55,740 nt of DNA from Mariniflexile gromovii (GCF_017814435.1 NZ_JAGJCB010000022.1:1-55740); one strand, 5' to 3'; shown: positions 7,231 to 17,018, counted from the stretch's first letter. The notes: generated by a model not told the origin, from the letters alone. Made by a program: numbers and translations.

Positions 7231-9426
7231 ATGAAAAAAATATTACTTGCCATTCTTTTTATTTCGATGTTACTAACCAACAAATCTATCGCACAAGAAT
7301 CATTGCAAGGTTCATGGGGTGTTCGATTAATTGTAAGTGGTGGTTCCAAATTGGATAATAATGCAGCTGATGATGACTGGGTTACAGGTGCACAGGAAAT
7401 TGTAGATGAACTGCCATCAGCTGGTCATGTAATTACTAATTTTACACATCCTGCCCATGGTTATCATTTTACCTTAAGAACTAATGCTAATGTAGATATT
7501 GCCAACGAAATTCATCCTGATTTTGTACCTTCACTTGAAAATGAACAAATTATTTTAGATGTTATAAACGTCTTAAAAAATGGAGGAAAAAAAGTAATTC
7601 TTTACATTGCAACAGATGGTCCTTCGGCACGAGGAGGCACACCTGACAACGCTACATATGAAGCTGCTTGGGCTAACTACTATAACACCAAGTTTGGTGG
7701 AGATGAAGGAGCCGCTTGGCGAAATTTAGCTAGAGGTTTTGCAGAACGATTTAAAGGATTGGCAGATGGTTACTGGTTAGATCATACAGGAAGTTGTCCA
7801 GGAGGAATCGTAAATTTTATAGCCATGTTAAAAGATGTAGATCCTACCTTGAGTATTACCGGTAACGGTGTTGAAGAAAATGTAACAGATTATGATGACT
7901 ATTTTGAATATCCTGATGGTACTATTATACAAGTTGATACAGATGGATTAAATGATACAGATCTGAGAAAATATAGAATAAAAAGCTTCAATACCTTCTC
8001 ACCCTACTTAGAATTTACTTCGGGGCATCCAACACCTTTAGCACAGGGTGCACCACCTAACTCATGGGCTTACGAAGAATTTACATTTCCAGAAATAATT
8101 GCTGTATCAACTTATTTCAATCCCGATACAGACCTTGTTAAGCATGCTTGGATACCAATGAGACAAAATTGGACAAATAGCAGTTTTCCATTGTTGTTTG
8201 AAGTAGAGCAAGCCTACAGATTTGTACGTACGTTAACAGATGGTAACTGCGCCATAACCTGGGGAAATACACAAACCGATGGTAAAATTACGCCAGAGGA
8301 AATGAGTATTATGAAAGAAATAGATTCGAGATTGCAAATGTCTCCAATGCCCGATTACGTTCCTTATTCAAGACCAGAAGGTGCACTTTTAGTTGGAGAA
8401 TCAGCAAATAATCGTTATCAACTTATCTTTGCTGATCAACTTCCAGACAAAGAGCTTGGTGACTCTGACATTCCAACCGGAGCTTTAGCAAGTTCTGGAT
8501 TACCGGTTACCACGACTAGCTCAGATACATCTGTTGCTACAATTATAAACAATCAAATTCATATTGTAGGTATTGGAACTACAACAATAACCCACTCACA
8601 AGCTGGTAATTCTGAGTATAATGCAGCAGTAAATGTTTCTAGAACTTTAACTGTTGTAGAAGAACTTAATGCAATTACCGCTCAAGTTATAGTAACTTCA
8701 GATGAAGGAGATCAGAGATTTGCTTTAAATGAAACACTAAACCCTACGATTACTCCTGGTTTGCTAGGTGTATTTTCTACTAATACAACGTACACACAAC
8801 TAAGAGGAACTAATACAGTATTAGATAATATTAGTGGCAAATTAGAATTTTATGTGCAAAGTGATTCAGGCAATAAAACAGGGCATATAGCTTTTGATTT
8901 TAGAACCATTGTCGGTACACAAGCAACTGTTACCGTTACTGTTGAAGGTTTATCTCCACAAGTTTATAATGTGGTAAACACAAATACGGACATATTGATA
9001 AATTCTGTAGGTATATATGATGAATATCGCCTTGATTTTACTAATGCTGTTAATTTTAGTAATACCCCTATTAAAGTTTCCATAGAAGTTAACGATTTAG
9101 ACCAAGGCAGTGCAACAACTGTTACGGCAGCTAGGTTTTATAATTTTTATTATACAAACCAACAGGGATTATCAACCAACACCCATATTAAAAAAAACAA
9201 AACCTTTAAGGTGAGCCCTAATCCTGTTCAACATGGTTTTTCTCTTGTAGGAGATTTTAATGAAGATATTGAGCAAATAGAAATTTTTAATATGGCAGGA
9301 GTCTTAGTAAAAACATTAAAAGGCCAAACAACTAATTATAATATAAGCGACTTGTCCCCTGGCCTGTATTTAGCTAAAGCTAAAACTGTAAATCAAATAA
9401 CAGTAGTGAAATTAATAAAGGAATAA
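7231..9426 (+). CDS. T9SS-secreted endo-fucanase-like glycoside hydrolase (GH107-like)
   Basis: The 731-residue protein has a signal peptide (about 1-21), a TIM-barrel-like catalytic domain (about 25-390), an Ig-like region (about 395-485), a beta-module (about 513-645) shared with the protein at 594-1367, and a T9SS sorting domain (about 660-731). The best catalytic candidates are D184 in DGYWLDHTG (end of a barrel strand) and H266 in TSGHPTP. GH107 endo-alpha-1,4-L-fucanases use an Asp nucleophile and a His acid/base in this order, a barrel related to GH29, and Ig-like and T9SS tails. With the fucosidase and sulfatase context, I infer cleavage of sulfated fucan outside the cell. The exact family number is not certain; another endo-fucanase family is the main alternative. 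Confidence 0.6.
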   Translation: MKKILLAILFISMLLTNKSIAQESLQGSWGVRLIVSGGSKLDNNAADDDWVTGAQEIVDELPSAGHVITNFTHPAHGYHFTLRTNANVDIANEIHPDFVPSLENEQIILDVINVLKNGGKKVILYIATDGPSARGGTPDNATYEAAWANYYNTKFGGDEGAAWRNLARGFAERFKGLADGYWLDHTGSCPGGIVNFIAMLKDVDPTLSITGNGVEENVTDYDDYFEYPDGTIIQVDTDGLNDTDLRKYRIKSFNTFSPYLEFTSGHPTPLAQGAPPNSWAYEEFTFPEIIAVSTYFNPDTDLVKHAWIPMRQNWTNSSFPLLFEVEQAYRFVRTLTDGNCAITWGNTQTDGKITPEEMSIMKEIDSRLQMSPMPDYVPYSRPEGALLVGESANNRYQLIFADQLPDKELGDSDIPTGALASSGLPVTTTSSDTSVATIINNQIHIVGIGTTTITHSQAGNSEYNAAVNVSRTLTVVEELNAITAQVIVTSDEGDQRFALNETLNPTITPGLLGVFSTNTTYTQLRGTNTVLDNISGKLEFYVQSDSGNKTGHIAFDFRTIVGTQATVTVTVEGLSPQVYNVVNTNTDILINSVGIYDEYRLDFTNAVNFSNTPIKVSIEVNDLDQGSATTVTAARFYNFYYTNQQGLSTNTHIKKNKTFKVSPNPVQHGFSLVGDFNEDIEQIEIFNMAGVLVKTLKGQTTNYNISDLSPGLYLAKAKTVNQITVVKLIKE

Positions 9427-9484
9427 CTTTTAAAACTCATCTTGATTTTTTTTCTTTAACTGAAAATGTAATAATACTTATATA

Positions 9485-9499
9485 AAAAAGACGCTTTTT
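9485..9499 (+). terminator. Weak hairpin after the endo-fucanase-like gene
   Basis: AAAAAG, a three-base loop and CTTTTT form a short A/T-rich hairpin about 60 bases past the stop codon. It is weak, and the stronger hairpin at 9789-9830 may be the real stop. Confidence 0.3.
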
Positions 9500-9622
9500 A
9501 AAAATCATAGCATCGCTAAGGTTAATAAAAAAAATGAATTATAGGTTGATTCTATACATTTTTTAGATCAAGAAAATATCAAGATGAGTTTAATGTTGGA
9601 AAAAGAGCTTATATTGACTTTT

Positions 9623-9790
9623 TTATTTATTAGCTTGATGTATACCTTCACCCACAACTTGTATAGGTCCTCCTGCAATAATTTATTAATGGATTCTCTT
9701 TTTACGATTTATTTATTTCTTCTCGCATGGCATTGCAAGCTACTTCTACTTTGTCAACCGCACAAATCAATAGGGAGTTTTCAAAGGAAA
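9623..9790 (-). pseudogene. Possible decayed coding remnant
   Basis: On the minus strand one frame reads NSLLICAVDKVEVACNAMRE then EINKS and a stop (9704-9702). A second frame continues with IIAGGPIQVVGEGIHQANK and stops at 9623. Two protein-like stretches joined by a frame change suggest the C-terminus of a lost gene. I do not recognise the family, and compositional chance is possible in such a short stretch. This is the only gene-like content I see in the gap 9427-9863 apart from the hairpins. Confidence 0.25.
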
Positions 9791-9830
9791 AAGAGAGCTC
9801 TAAAATGATATTTTTTAGGGCTCCCTTTAT
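9789..9830. terminator. Bidirectional hairpin between convergent genes
   Basis: AAAGAGAGCTCTAAAA (about 9790-9805) pairs, with one mismatch and one G-U pair, with TTTTAGGGCTCCCTTT (about 9813-9828). A and T runs flank it, so it can serve both the plus-strand gene ending at 9426 and the minus-strand sulfatase ending at 9864. Confidence 0.6.
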
Positions 9831-9863
9831 TTTTTAATTTAAAAATTCTTAACGAACCTCTAT

Positions 9864-11444
9864 TTATTTTAGATTCGCAAATTCCGCTTGAGGCCAAGCA
9901 TGGCTTATAGGATCATTTTGTTGGATTTTACCAGGTGTGCTTCTCCCATCTTTTATTATTTGAGTTAACAATTCTTTTAACTCCTTAACTTTATCAGGGT
10001 ATTGTTTTGCTACATTGTTACTTTCTTTTACATCTGTTTTTAAATTGTATAAGATATATTCTGGAAGCGGTTTTGTAAGTTTATTTTGATTTCCTCCAGG
10101 TGCAATTCCTGAGTTTGGAGAAACAATTAGTTTCCAATCTCCTTTTCTAATAGCAAAAATTCCATATTTATCATGATGAATGGTAGCTTTTCGATTATAG
10201 GTTCCTTTTTGTGTTAATAAAGGCATCATACTATAACTGTCTTCAGCTTCGTTATCTTTTAATTGATAGTTTAATAAATCTGCAATAGTAGCCATAAAAT
10301 CGGAAGTACAAATAGTTGTATCACAAACTGAATTAGGCTGTATTTTCCCCGGCAATTTTACTAAAAAAGGAACTCTGTGTCCTCCCTCCAAATAACTCCC
10401 TTTAGAGCCACTATAAATATAACTAGGATTATGATTTTTCTTTTTTAATATACCAATATTGGCTGTTGATGCTGCACATCCATTATCACTAGTAAAAATT
10501 ATCATAGTGTTTTCCTCTATTCCTTGACTCTTAAGGGTTTTAAAAATATCTCCCATCAAATCATCTACCATCATCACAAAATCTGCATATTCGTTGATAC
10601 CGCTTTTCCCTTTCCATGGATCAATTGGTAATACTGGACTATGTGGGGCTGGTAATGGCAAATAAAGAAAAAATGGTTTTTCATCATTTGCCTTTTCTTT
10701 AATATAAGAAACTGCTTTGTTTACAAAAGTGGGTAGTACTTGGTCGTGTTTAAAATCATCCGCTATATCTCCTTTCATCCAAGCAGTAAAAGGAAACTCT
10801 TTTCTGCTTCTTTCTGTTATTTTTGTGGGGATTTGGGTGGCTTTGTCATTCTCTAAATATACATAAGGAGGCATGTTTAAAGAAGTGGAAATAGCGTAGG
10901 AATAATCAAATCCTAAATCTAAAATTCCGAATTTTAAAGGTTTACTATAGTCTATCTGATTGAAGTCCAATCTATCTCTCCTCCTATCTGTTATATGTTC
11001 AAATTCTGGACTATTATTTTTCATAGACCAATTTAATCCAAGATGCCATTTACCAATATTTGCCGTTTGATAACCGTTTTCTTGCAACAATTTAGCTACA
11101 GTTAATCGGTCTTTTCTAATTAATGTAGGGGCATTTCCCAAAACGATAAACTCTTTTAAAGGGGTTCTCCAGTTATATCTACCTGTTAAGATACTATAAC
11201 GTGAAGGAGTACAAATAGAAGAAGTAGTATGTGCATCTGTAAATCTCATACCTTCAGTTCCCATTTTATCCAAATGTGGCGTAGGAATTTTACCGTTTTC
11301 ATTATAAATTGTTAAATCACCAATACCTAAATCATCTGCTAAAATGTAAATGATATTAGGTTTTTTATCTTGAGAATACACATTACTTTGCATAAAAATG
11401 CATTGTAATATGATGATCATCATCAGCAAATTATTTTTTAACAT
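9864..11444 (-). CDS. S1 sulfatase (CTPSR type), periplasmic
   Basis: This is a 526-residue type I sulfatase with a signal peptide (about 1-24). Metal ligands D37 and D38 lie in LADDLG, the formylglycine site is C78 in CTPSR, K132 and H134 lie in GKWHLG, and a later FTSDNG carries further metal ligands. The cysteine is converted to formylglycine by a maturase not encoded here. It would remove sulfate esters from fucan oligosaccharides in the periplasm. It is a close paralogue of the sulfatase at 17019-18599: the segment NENGKIPTPHLDKMG and much of the C-terminal half are nearly identical. The GH2 gene and a decayed sulfatase lie between the two copies. It starts 35 bases after the GH2 stop, so it is probably co-transcribed with it. 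Confidence 0.94.
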   Translation of the reverse strand: MLKNNLLMMIIILQCIFMQSNVYSQDKKPNIIYILADDLGIGDLTIYNENGKIPTPHLDKMGTEGMRFTDAHTTSSICTPSRYSILTGRYNWRTPLKEFIVLGNAPTLIRKDRLTVAKLLQENGYQTANIGKWHLGLNWSMKNNSPEFEHITDRRRDRLDFNQIDYSKPLKFGILDLGFDYSYAISTSLNMPPYVYLENDKATQIPTKITERSRKEFPFTAWMKGDIADDFKHDQVLPTFVNKAVSYIKEKANDEKPFFLYLPLPAPHSPVLPIDPWKGKSGINEYADFVMMVDDLMGDIFKTLKSQGIEENTMIIFTSDNGCAASTANIGILKKKNHNPSYIYSGSKGSYLEGGHRVPFLVKLPGKIQPNSVCDTTICTSDFMATIADLLNYQLKDNEAEDSYSMMPLLTQKGTYNRKATIHHDKYGIFAIRKGDWKLIVSPNSGIAPGGNQNKLTKPLPEYILYNLKTDVKESNNVAKQYPDKVKELKELLTQIIKDGRSTPGKIQQNDPISHAWPQAEFANLK

Positions 11445-11479
11445 AATTAATTTTGATTTATTGTTATATACTTTATTAC

Positions 11480-14400
11480 TTACTGTGCTCCAAAAGAGAT
11501 AATGGCATCTGCCAATCCTTTAGCAATTATACGAGCTTCTTTTGTAGAAAATTCTTGTGTGTTACCAGAGAAATATCCAGCAGGTAAACTACTAACATCT
11601 TTATATACAAAAGGAATAACATATACGTCTTTCTTTTCAAAGTACTTTTCTGCAATGGCGTTAAGTCTTTTTGCAACAAGCGCTTTCTTTTTATTTTTAC
11701 CAAATTCTGATGGAATAGGAGTCCAATAAATTTTATTCGATTTCTTGTTTAAAACTTTCCAAACATCCTCTAAGTATTGTAAAAACTCCTGATCCGTAAT
11801 ATTTGAATCCAAATTATTTTCTCCTATAGAAAACACAACTCTGTCAATTTTATTTTTACCAATGCTCTCAGAAATAGTTTTAACAGCATTCTTACTTTTA
11901 TCTAAATTAATAGGACTTAAAGTTTTTACAACCCCTTCAAGCGTTTGCATGGTAGCGTAATTTAAACTAAGCGTTACTGGGTCTCCTACAAATACTAATG
12001 TTGGCAACTCTAAATCTGATGCATCTGGTGCTATTTTTGTACCCTCAAGATAATCTGGCATAACCTTAGGGATTCCATAATATTCTCTTTTTACAGGTGC
12101 TATTTGTTTGTCATACACCTTGAAACGCTCAATTTGCGCTTTCTGTAAAGACAAATCATATACCTTATCAGTAGAGATTGGTAAAGCTCCGTTAAAAGAA
12201 ACACCTAAATTTGTCATTAATGTTTGTAAAATACGATGTGATTTTTCTCCACCAGCTTTTAAATCTAATTGAGATACTAATACACGACCACCTTTTGCTT
12301 TTAACTCCATTACTACAGGGTCTCTATTTACAAACCAACTGTTTTGACGTAAATCACGAACTCCATTAAGTTGTTCACCATATAAATGGTTGGTAGGTTC
12401 AGATCCAATATGCCAGTTACTTATTAAAATCTGATGATCTTCAACCGCATAAACTGGGTTCATATCTTTTATTTCAATACCGTATTTAAACATTTCTTTT
12501 GAGTTCCAATCTAAATCAATATTAGCAATACCAGATAGAAGCGGGTTTAAATTTGGCTCAAATGGATAAGGAACCAATACACCTTCATAATAATCAACAT
12601 ATTCTTTTGGTGTTCCAATTCTTTGCCAAGAAACAGGAGCTTTAATACATTTAAAACGTTGTTCAAAATAAGGCTCCGTTAATTGTAAAGATCTACCTGT
12701 AATTTCACGGATTAACTCAATTGACTCTGGGCTTACTTGTGAAAACAAAATAGTTCCACCAGATTCAAGATGTTTACTTAGGTCTTTTTTGTTTTTTGAT
12801 AATTCTATAGCATCATTTGCTTCTACAACAATGATGTCTGTTTTTGAGGTTATAGATAAATTAGATACTTCATCAATATCCATTTTTTTCAACCAATTAC
12901 TCAAAAATCCATTACCTATTAGATGAACCTTTCCTAAGTCTTTACTTGGCTTATAGGCATCTAAATAATTTAACATTCTATTTAAAAGAAATCCTGCCAT
13001 AGGTTCCTTATTATTTTGAATATTTAAAGCACTTTCTAAAAGAACACCTTTTCCAATAAAAGTTTCTTGAAGTGCGGCTTTTGATCCATCTTTATTTCCG
13101 AATAAGATTCTTCTTGTATTTAAAGATTCTGGGAAAGATATAGATTGTAATGAACTACCACCTCTCCAAAAAGAAAAGTCTTCTTGTCCTAAGTTTTCTA
13201 ATAAGACATGTTTATTACTACCTGGCTGTACATAAGCACTAGGTAATGCACCACCTCTAATATCTAAAGATTTTATTTGTACTCTACTTTTAGGGTTGGT
13301 TTCTGTAAATAAAACACCAACAGCAACTATTCCTGTTAAGTTTACTTTTACATCACCGTTGTTCTCTACAATTTTTCCGTTTTCAAATTTTACTGGTTTC
13401 CAGGAAAAGGTTGAACAATCTAGTTTAAGTAAATCATTAAAAGCAAACGGGTCTTTTCTTTCCATAGTTAAGGTTCCGTTATCTCCATCACTAACAAACC
13501 ATCCTCCCGAAGTATCAGAAACTAAGATTTTAAACTTTTTCTCATAAAATGATGCTCCTCCATTGTTAGTCCATTGAGTTTCATACCCATCTTTTCCTGG
13601 GTTTTCCCACAAACCATAATCTAATTGGATTTTTGAAGTCTGCGAAAAATCTATCATTCCAGGAAAATCAAAAGTCAACCATGTTCCAGGAGCTGGATTC
13701 TCAATTGTAAAACTCTTACCATTCATAATTGATTTCACATTTTCTTGTGCACCAAAATTCATTGTTTGAAGTTTTGCAAGTTTTAAATTTTCCACGCTAC
13801 CTTTAAAATTTTCCGATTTACCCCTAATAGTGATCACGGCCTGACCTATCTTATTCTGTGAATTTAACTTTTCTTGGGTAGATTGAATTAATACACGTGT
13901 ACCTTTTGCGACATATTTGTCCCAAGAAGCATCATAAGATTCTGCAACAATAATATTTGCTTTTGAAACAGGTACACCAGAACCACCAAGTATTTCTTGC
14001 AGTGTTTTACCAATGACGGCAACTTTTTTTGATATTAAATCGATTGATTTAATATTAGGGAATATTTTAGCTTCAGTAATTTTTCTATATCCTATGTTAC
14101 CTTTATTTGAAAATTGTCTTACCAATCTTACTTCTGTAACATCATCTACTTTAGGAAGTGTCCACTGAGAATGAAACTCTTTTTTATATTCACCCGCTAT
14201 TAATGAAATATCTTTAGAAGAAGACGTTAACACTTTACCTTCTGGTGTTTCTACTCTAAATTCTACTTTGTCTGCAGGACGATGGTCTTCAAAAAATAGT
14301 CGACCATCGAATATAATCGTTTCTTCAGAGAAATAAGTTCTATATTTTGGATCGTCTGGAAAACGTACACGAGCTAAAAAGTCATTAAAACAATAAAAAG

Positions 14401-16186
14401 CAGGGTTTGCTATATATGTAGGTAATGTTGGATCCCAAATATTTATAGGGGTTGCACCTGGGTTTATAAACAAAGGTTGAAGACCCGATACCCCTTCTTT
14501 TTTTGCATATTTAGGATAATATCTTTGAAAATTATTAATCGGTTGAAAGCGAAAAAAGTTATAACTCAATTCCCAAGGAAAGTAAGCATTTACCCTGTAG
14601 AATTCGCCATTCACCATTTTTCCGTCTGCAAAAACCTGGATGTCATTTCGCATCATTTCCCAACCATCTCTCCAGATACCTGTCGCAACGTCTTGAGCGC
14701 TTATTTCAGCACCTGCTGGTCCCGTTTTTAAAGGTCTATCATGTTGCCACACACTACCAATTTCGTCCCAAATCATTACTTTTTCAGGACCAAATTCTTC
14801 CCAATCAGTCCAAATTTTTTCTGCAGCATAATGATGTGAAATCACATCTCCATGCCTACTCCATTGGGAAAAATCACTGTTAAATGCAGGTCTCGTTGGA
14901 TCTAATTTTCGACTTAACTCAATTAAATAAACCGGTTCTTCAAAATTTCTCCAATGCAATTCGTTGGCGACACTCCACATCATTATGGAAGGACGATTTC
15001 TTAACCACATAATTAAACCTTCCATGTGTGACATAGCTTTCTCTTTAGAGGGTAATCTAAAATGGTGAGCAGCTTCAGAAATTAACAAAAATCCCATTTC
15101 ATCTGCAGCATCATAAATTTCTAAATGACGAGGCATGTTATGAAGTCTCATAGCTTCTACACCTTGATCCTTTAGCTGGGTAAGCCATGCTCGAGTATAT
15201 TCTTTTCCGCCTTGAAGATCTCCAAATGAATGACCGCCATGCCCTCTTAAAAACACCTCGTTTCCATTTAAGTATAAATGATGCTTTTGCCAAGTAATTT
15301 CACGGAAACCAAATCTTAATCGATGACTATCTATAAGTATTCCGTCATTATTTAACACCTCTGTAGTTATAAAATGTAAATAAGGATCGTCTATCGACCA
15401 AAGGTGTGCATTATTCCATATTTCTGAAGTTTTAACTTTTTTCATTTCAGAAGGTGAAAGCGAAATCTTCTCTTTATAATCCCATGTTTTTACAATGTCT
15501 CCTTCAGAATTCTCAACTTTAAAACGCAACTTAATGTCTTGTTTCTTTTTGCTGTTGTTCAATAAAGGAACCTCATAAGTTAATGTGTTTTTTAAAACAG
15601 AAGTTTGTATATAGACTTGAGAACTTACTACTCGAGTCTTTGGAACAAACTTTAACGTTACATCACGATAAATACCTCTTCTGAAAGTATTGTAATCTTC
15701 AAACAATCCGCTAGTATTATTATTATCAACGAAAACTAACAATTCGTTTTCATTACCATAGTTAACATAATTAGTGATGTCAAATTCAAATGGGATATAA
15801 GAATCTTCCCACTTACCTACCTCTTTTCCATTTATTTCAATTCGACCAGTATGTCTAACGCCTTCAAAACGTAAAAGAACTTGTTGTCCCTTGGTATCTT
15901 TAGGAATTGAAATGGAACGCTTATAAACAGCTTCTTTATTTTTCCAATTTTTTGGATACCCCCATACATCCCAATGCTCTTTACCCCATAATAGATTCTG
16001 ACCAGCAAATGATGAAGGGACTTGAATATCTACAAAGTTTTTACTACTCCCTACTTTTATTTCCCACAGTCCGTTTAGATTAATTTCTTTACGTAATGGA
16101 TTATTATCTTTCTTTAGAATAGAGTTTGCATGTATGCTAAAAACTGAAATAAGATATAATGCAAGCAACAAAAATATTTTTTTCAT
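11480..16186 (-). CDS. Long GH2 glycoside hydrolase with degenerate C-terminal SGNH domain
   Basis: At 1568 residues this is far longer than a usual GH2 enzyme (about 600-1100). After a signal peptide (about 1-20) come a GH2 jelly-roll (about 30-190), an Ig-like domain and a TIM barrel. The acid/base is E409 in SVANELHW and the nucleophile is E475 in MIWDEIGS. A sandwich region (about 780-990) and a flavodoxin-like region (about 1050-1130) follow. The C-terminal domain (about 1390-1568) resembles an SGNH esterase, but the normal GDS is GDP (P1403) and the normal D-x-x-H is N1542-T-Q-E1545. All three catalytic residues are lost, so it is probably a binding domain. The substrate may be a galactoside or glucuronoside branch of fucoidan; this is inference. 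A 239-base gap to the decayed sulfatase upstream allows its own promoter. Confidence 0.88.
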   Translation of the reverse strand: MKKIFLLLALYLISVFSIHANSILKKDNNPLRKEINLNGLWEIKVGSSKNFVDIQVPSSFAGQNLLWGKEHWDVWGYPKNWKNKEAVYKRSISIPKDTKGQQVLLRFEGVRHTGRIEINGKEVGKWEDSYIPFEFDITNYVNYGNENELLVFVDNNNTSGLFEDYNTFRRGIYRDVTLKFVPKTRVVSSQVYIQTSVLKNTLTYEVPLLNNSKKKQDIKLRFKVENSEGDIVKTWDYKEKISLSPSEMKKVKTSEIWNNAHLWSIDDPYLHFITTEVLNNDGILIDSHRLRFGFREITWQKHHLYLNGNEVFLRGHGGHSFGDLQGGKEYTRAWLTQLKDQGVEAMRLHNMPRHLEIYDAADEMGFLLISEAAHHFRLPSKEKAMSHMEGLIMWLRNRPSIMMWSVANELHWRNFEEPVYLIELSRKLDPTRPAFNSDFSQWSRHGDVISHHYAAEKIWTDWEEFGPEKVMIWDEIGSVWQHDRPLKTGPAGAEISAQDVATGIWRDGWEMMRNDIQVFADGKMVNGEFYRVNAYFPWELSYNFFRFQPINNFQRYYPKYAKKEGVSGLQPLFINPGATPINIWDPTLPTYIANPAFYCFNDFLARVRFPDDPKYRTYFSEETIIFDGRLFFEDHRPADKVEFRVETPEGKVLTSSSKDISLIAGEYKKEFHSQWTLPKVDDVTEVRLVRQFSNKGNIGYRKITEAKIFPNIKSIDLISKKVAVIGKTLQEILGGSGVPVSKANIIVAESYDASWDKYVAKGTRVLIQSTQEKLNSQNKIGQAVITIRGKSENFKGSVENLKLAKLQTMNFGAQENVKSIMNGKSFTIENPAPGTWLTFDFPGMIDFSQTSKIQLDYGLWENPGKDGYETQWTNNGGASFYEKKFKILVSDTSGGWFVSDGDNGTLTMERKDPFAFNDLLKLDCSTFSWKPVKFENGKIVENNGDVKVNLTGIVAVGVLFTETNPKSRVQIKSLDIRGGALPSAYVQPGSNKHVLLENLGQEDFSFWRGGSSLQSISFPESLNTRRILFGNKDGSKAALQETFIGKGVLLESALNIQNNKEPMAGFLLNRMLNYLDAYKPSKDLGKVHLIGNGFLSNWLKKMDIDEVSNLSITSKTDIIVVEANDAIELSKNKKDLSKHLESGGTILFSQVSPESIELIREITGRSLQLTEPYFEQRFKCIKAPVSWQRIGTPKEYVDYYEGVLVPYPFEPNLNPLLSGIANIDLDWNSKEMFKYGIEIKDMNPVYAVEDHQILISNWHIGSEPTNHLYGEQLNGVRDLRQNSWFVNRDPVVMELKAKGGRVLVSQLDLKAGGEKSHRILQTLMTNLGVSFNGALPISTDKVYDLSLQKAQIERFKVYDKQIAPVKREYYGIPKVMPDYLEGTKIAPDASDLELPTLVFVGDPVTLSLNYATMQTLEGVVKTLSPINLDKSKNAVKTISESIGKNKIDRVVFSIGENNLDSNITDQEFLQYLEDVWKVLNKKSNKIYWTPIPSEFGKNKKKALVAKRLNAIAEKYFEKKDVYVIPFVYKDVSSLPAGYFSGNTQEFSTKEARIIAKGLADAIISFGAQ

Positions 16187-16425
16187 TTCACTAATTATAT
16201 TTAACTTAGTTTACAAACTTAGCAGATTATAACACCGTTTATGTTGCTGTAAACAAGCAATTTTTTGCTTTAATTGAGCGACAAGTAGCATGTTAAAAAA
16301 TTAAAGAATTTAAAATAAGCTAATTACATTTTTAGTTAGTAAAATGCAGTGATTATAACTTTTATTAAGGGTATCGTTTGTTATTAATTTGAAATAATTT
16401 CAATTTACAATCTACCATATTGTTT

Positions 16426-17006
16426 TTAACAAAGTGCTTCTACGAGAGTTCCACATCTGTTTCCATAATATTGAAGAAGTTCTTTGTAATCAGGATTATT
16501 GGCAAGTTATCTTGTTCTTTTGGGGCTTTTAGTAGTTTAAACAATTCTACATAAAAACGCTATATCAGCATATTTTAGATTGCTCTGACAAGATTTTTCG
16601 ATCATTTTCTTTACTAAAAGAGCGAATGTATTTGTATTGTTTAGACCTAACTACTTCTTGAGGCGGATAGCCCTAATCTGTAAATAAATTTTATAAGAAT
16701 ATTTCATTTCCCCATTTTAGATTCTTTTTTTAATTAATGGCTGCACTTACTCCTTGATATGTTGAAGATATAACTGGAAACACATACGGCTCCCATATTG
16801 TAACTATGGGTAAAAGTAACCCCTTGATTAGCTAACCTATCTAGATTTGGTGTTTTTAAATGATCTAGACCTATAATACCCGTGGTTTCAAAACTTTGGT
16901 CGTCTGAAAAAATAAATAATATGTTAGGCCTTTTAGATTGTGCACTACTTGTAAAAACAAGAAGTAAAAAGCAAGCACTTAAAATGTGTTTAAATGTAAT
17001 GGTCAT
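16426..17006 (-). pseudogene. Decayed S1 sulfatase (N- and C-terminal remnants)
   Basis: From ATG 17006 the frame gives a signal peptide and a normal sulfatase start (RPNILFIFSDDQSFETTG, TPNLDRLANQGVTFTHSYN, MGAVC). It collapses just after the formylglycine cysteine: VSSYIFNISRSKCSH then stop at 16734, where a (S/P)R pair should follow. Downstream, out of frame, the C-terminal part of a sulfatase is still readable: GYPPQEVVRSKQYKYIRSFS (about 16675-16616), then a stop, then near the end NNPDYKELLQYYG in another frame, stopping at 16426. The middle, about 250-300 residues, is deleted. It is a different subfamily from its neighbours and lies 12 bases after the stop of the intact sulfatase at 17019. 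Confidence 0.85.
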
Positions 17007-17018
17007 ATCTGTATTGAT

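Noticed and set aside
9584-9808. A plus-strand reading frame of 74 codons with hydrophobic stretches.
   Set aside because: Its composition looks like translated A/T-rich spacer, it has no ribosome-binding or family signal, and the minus strand of the same DNA reads more like protein.
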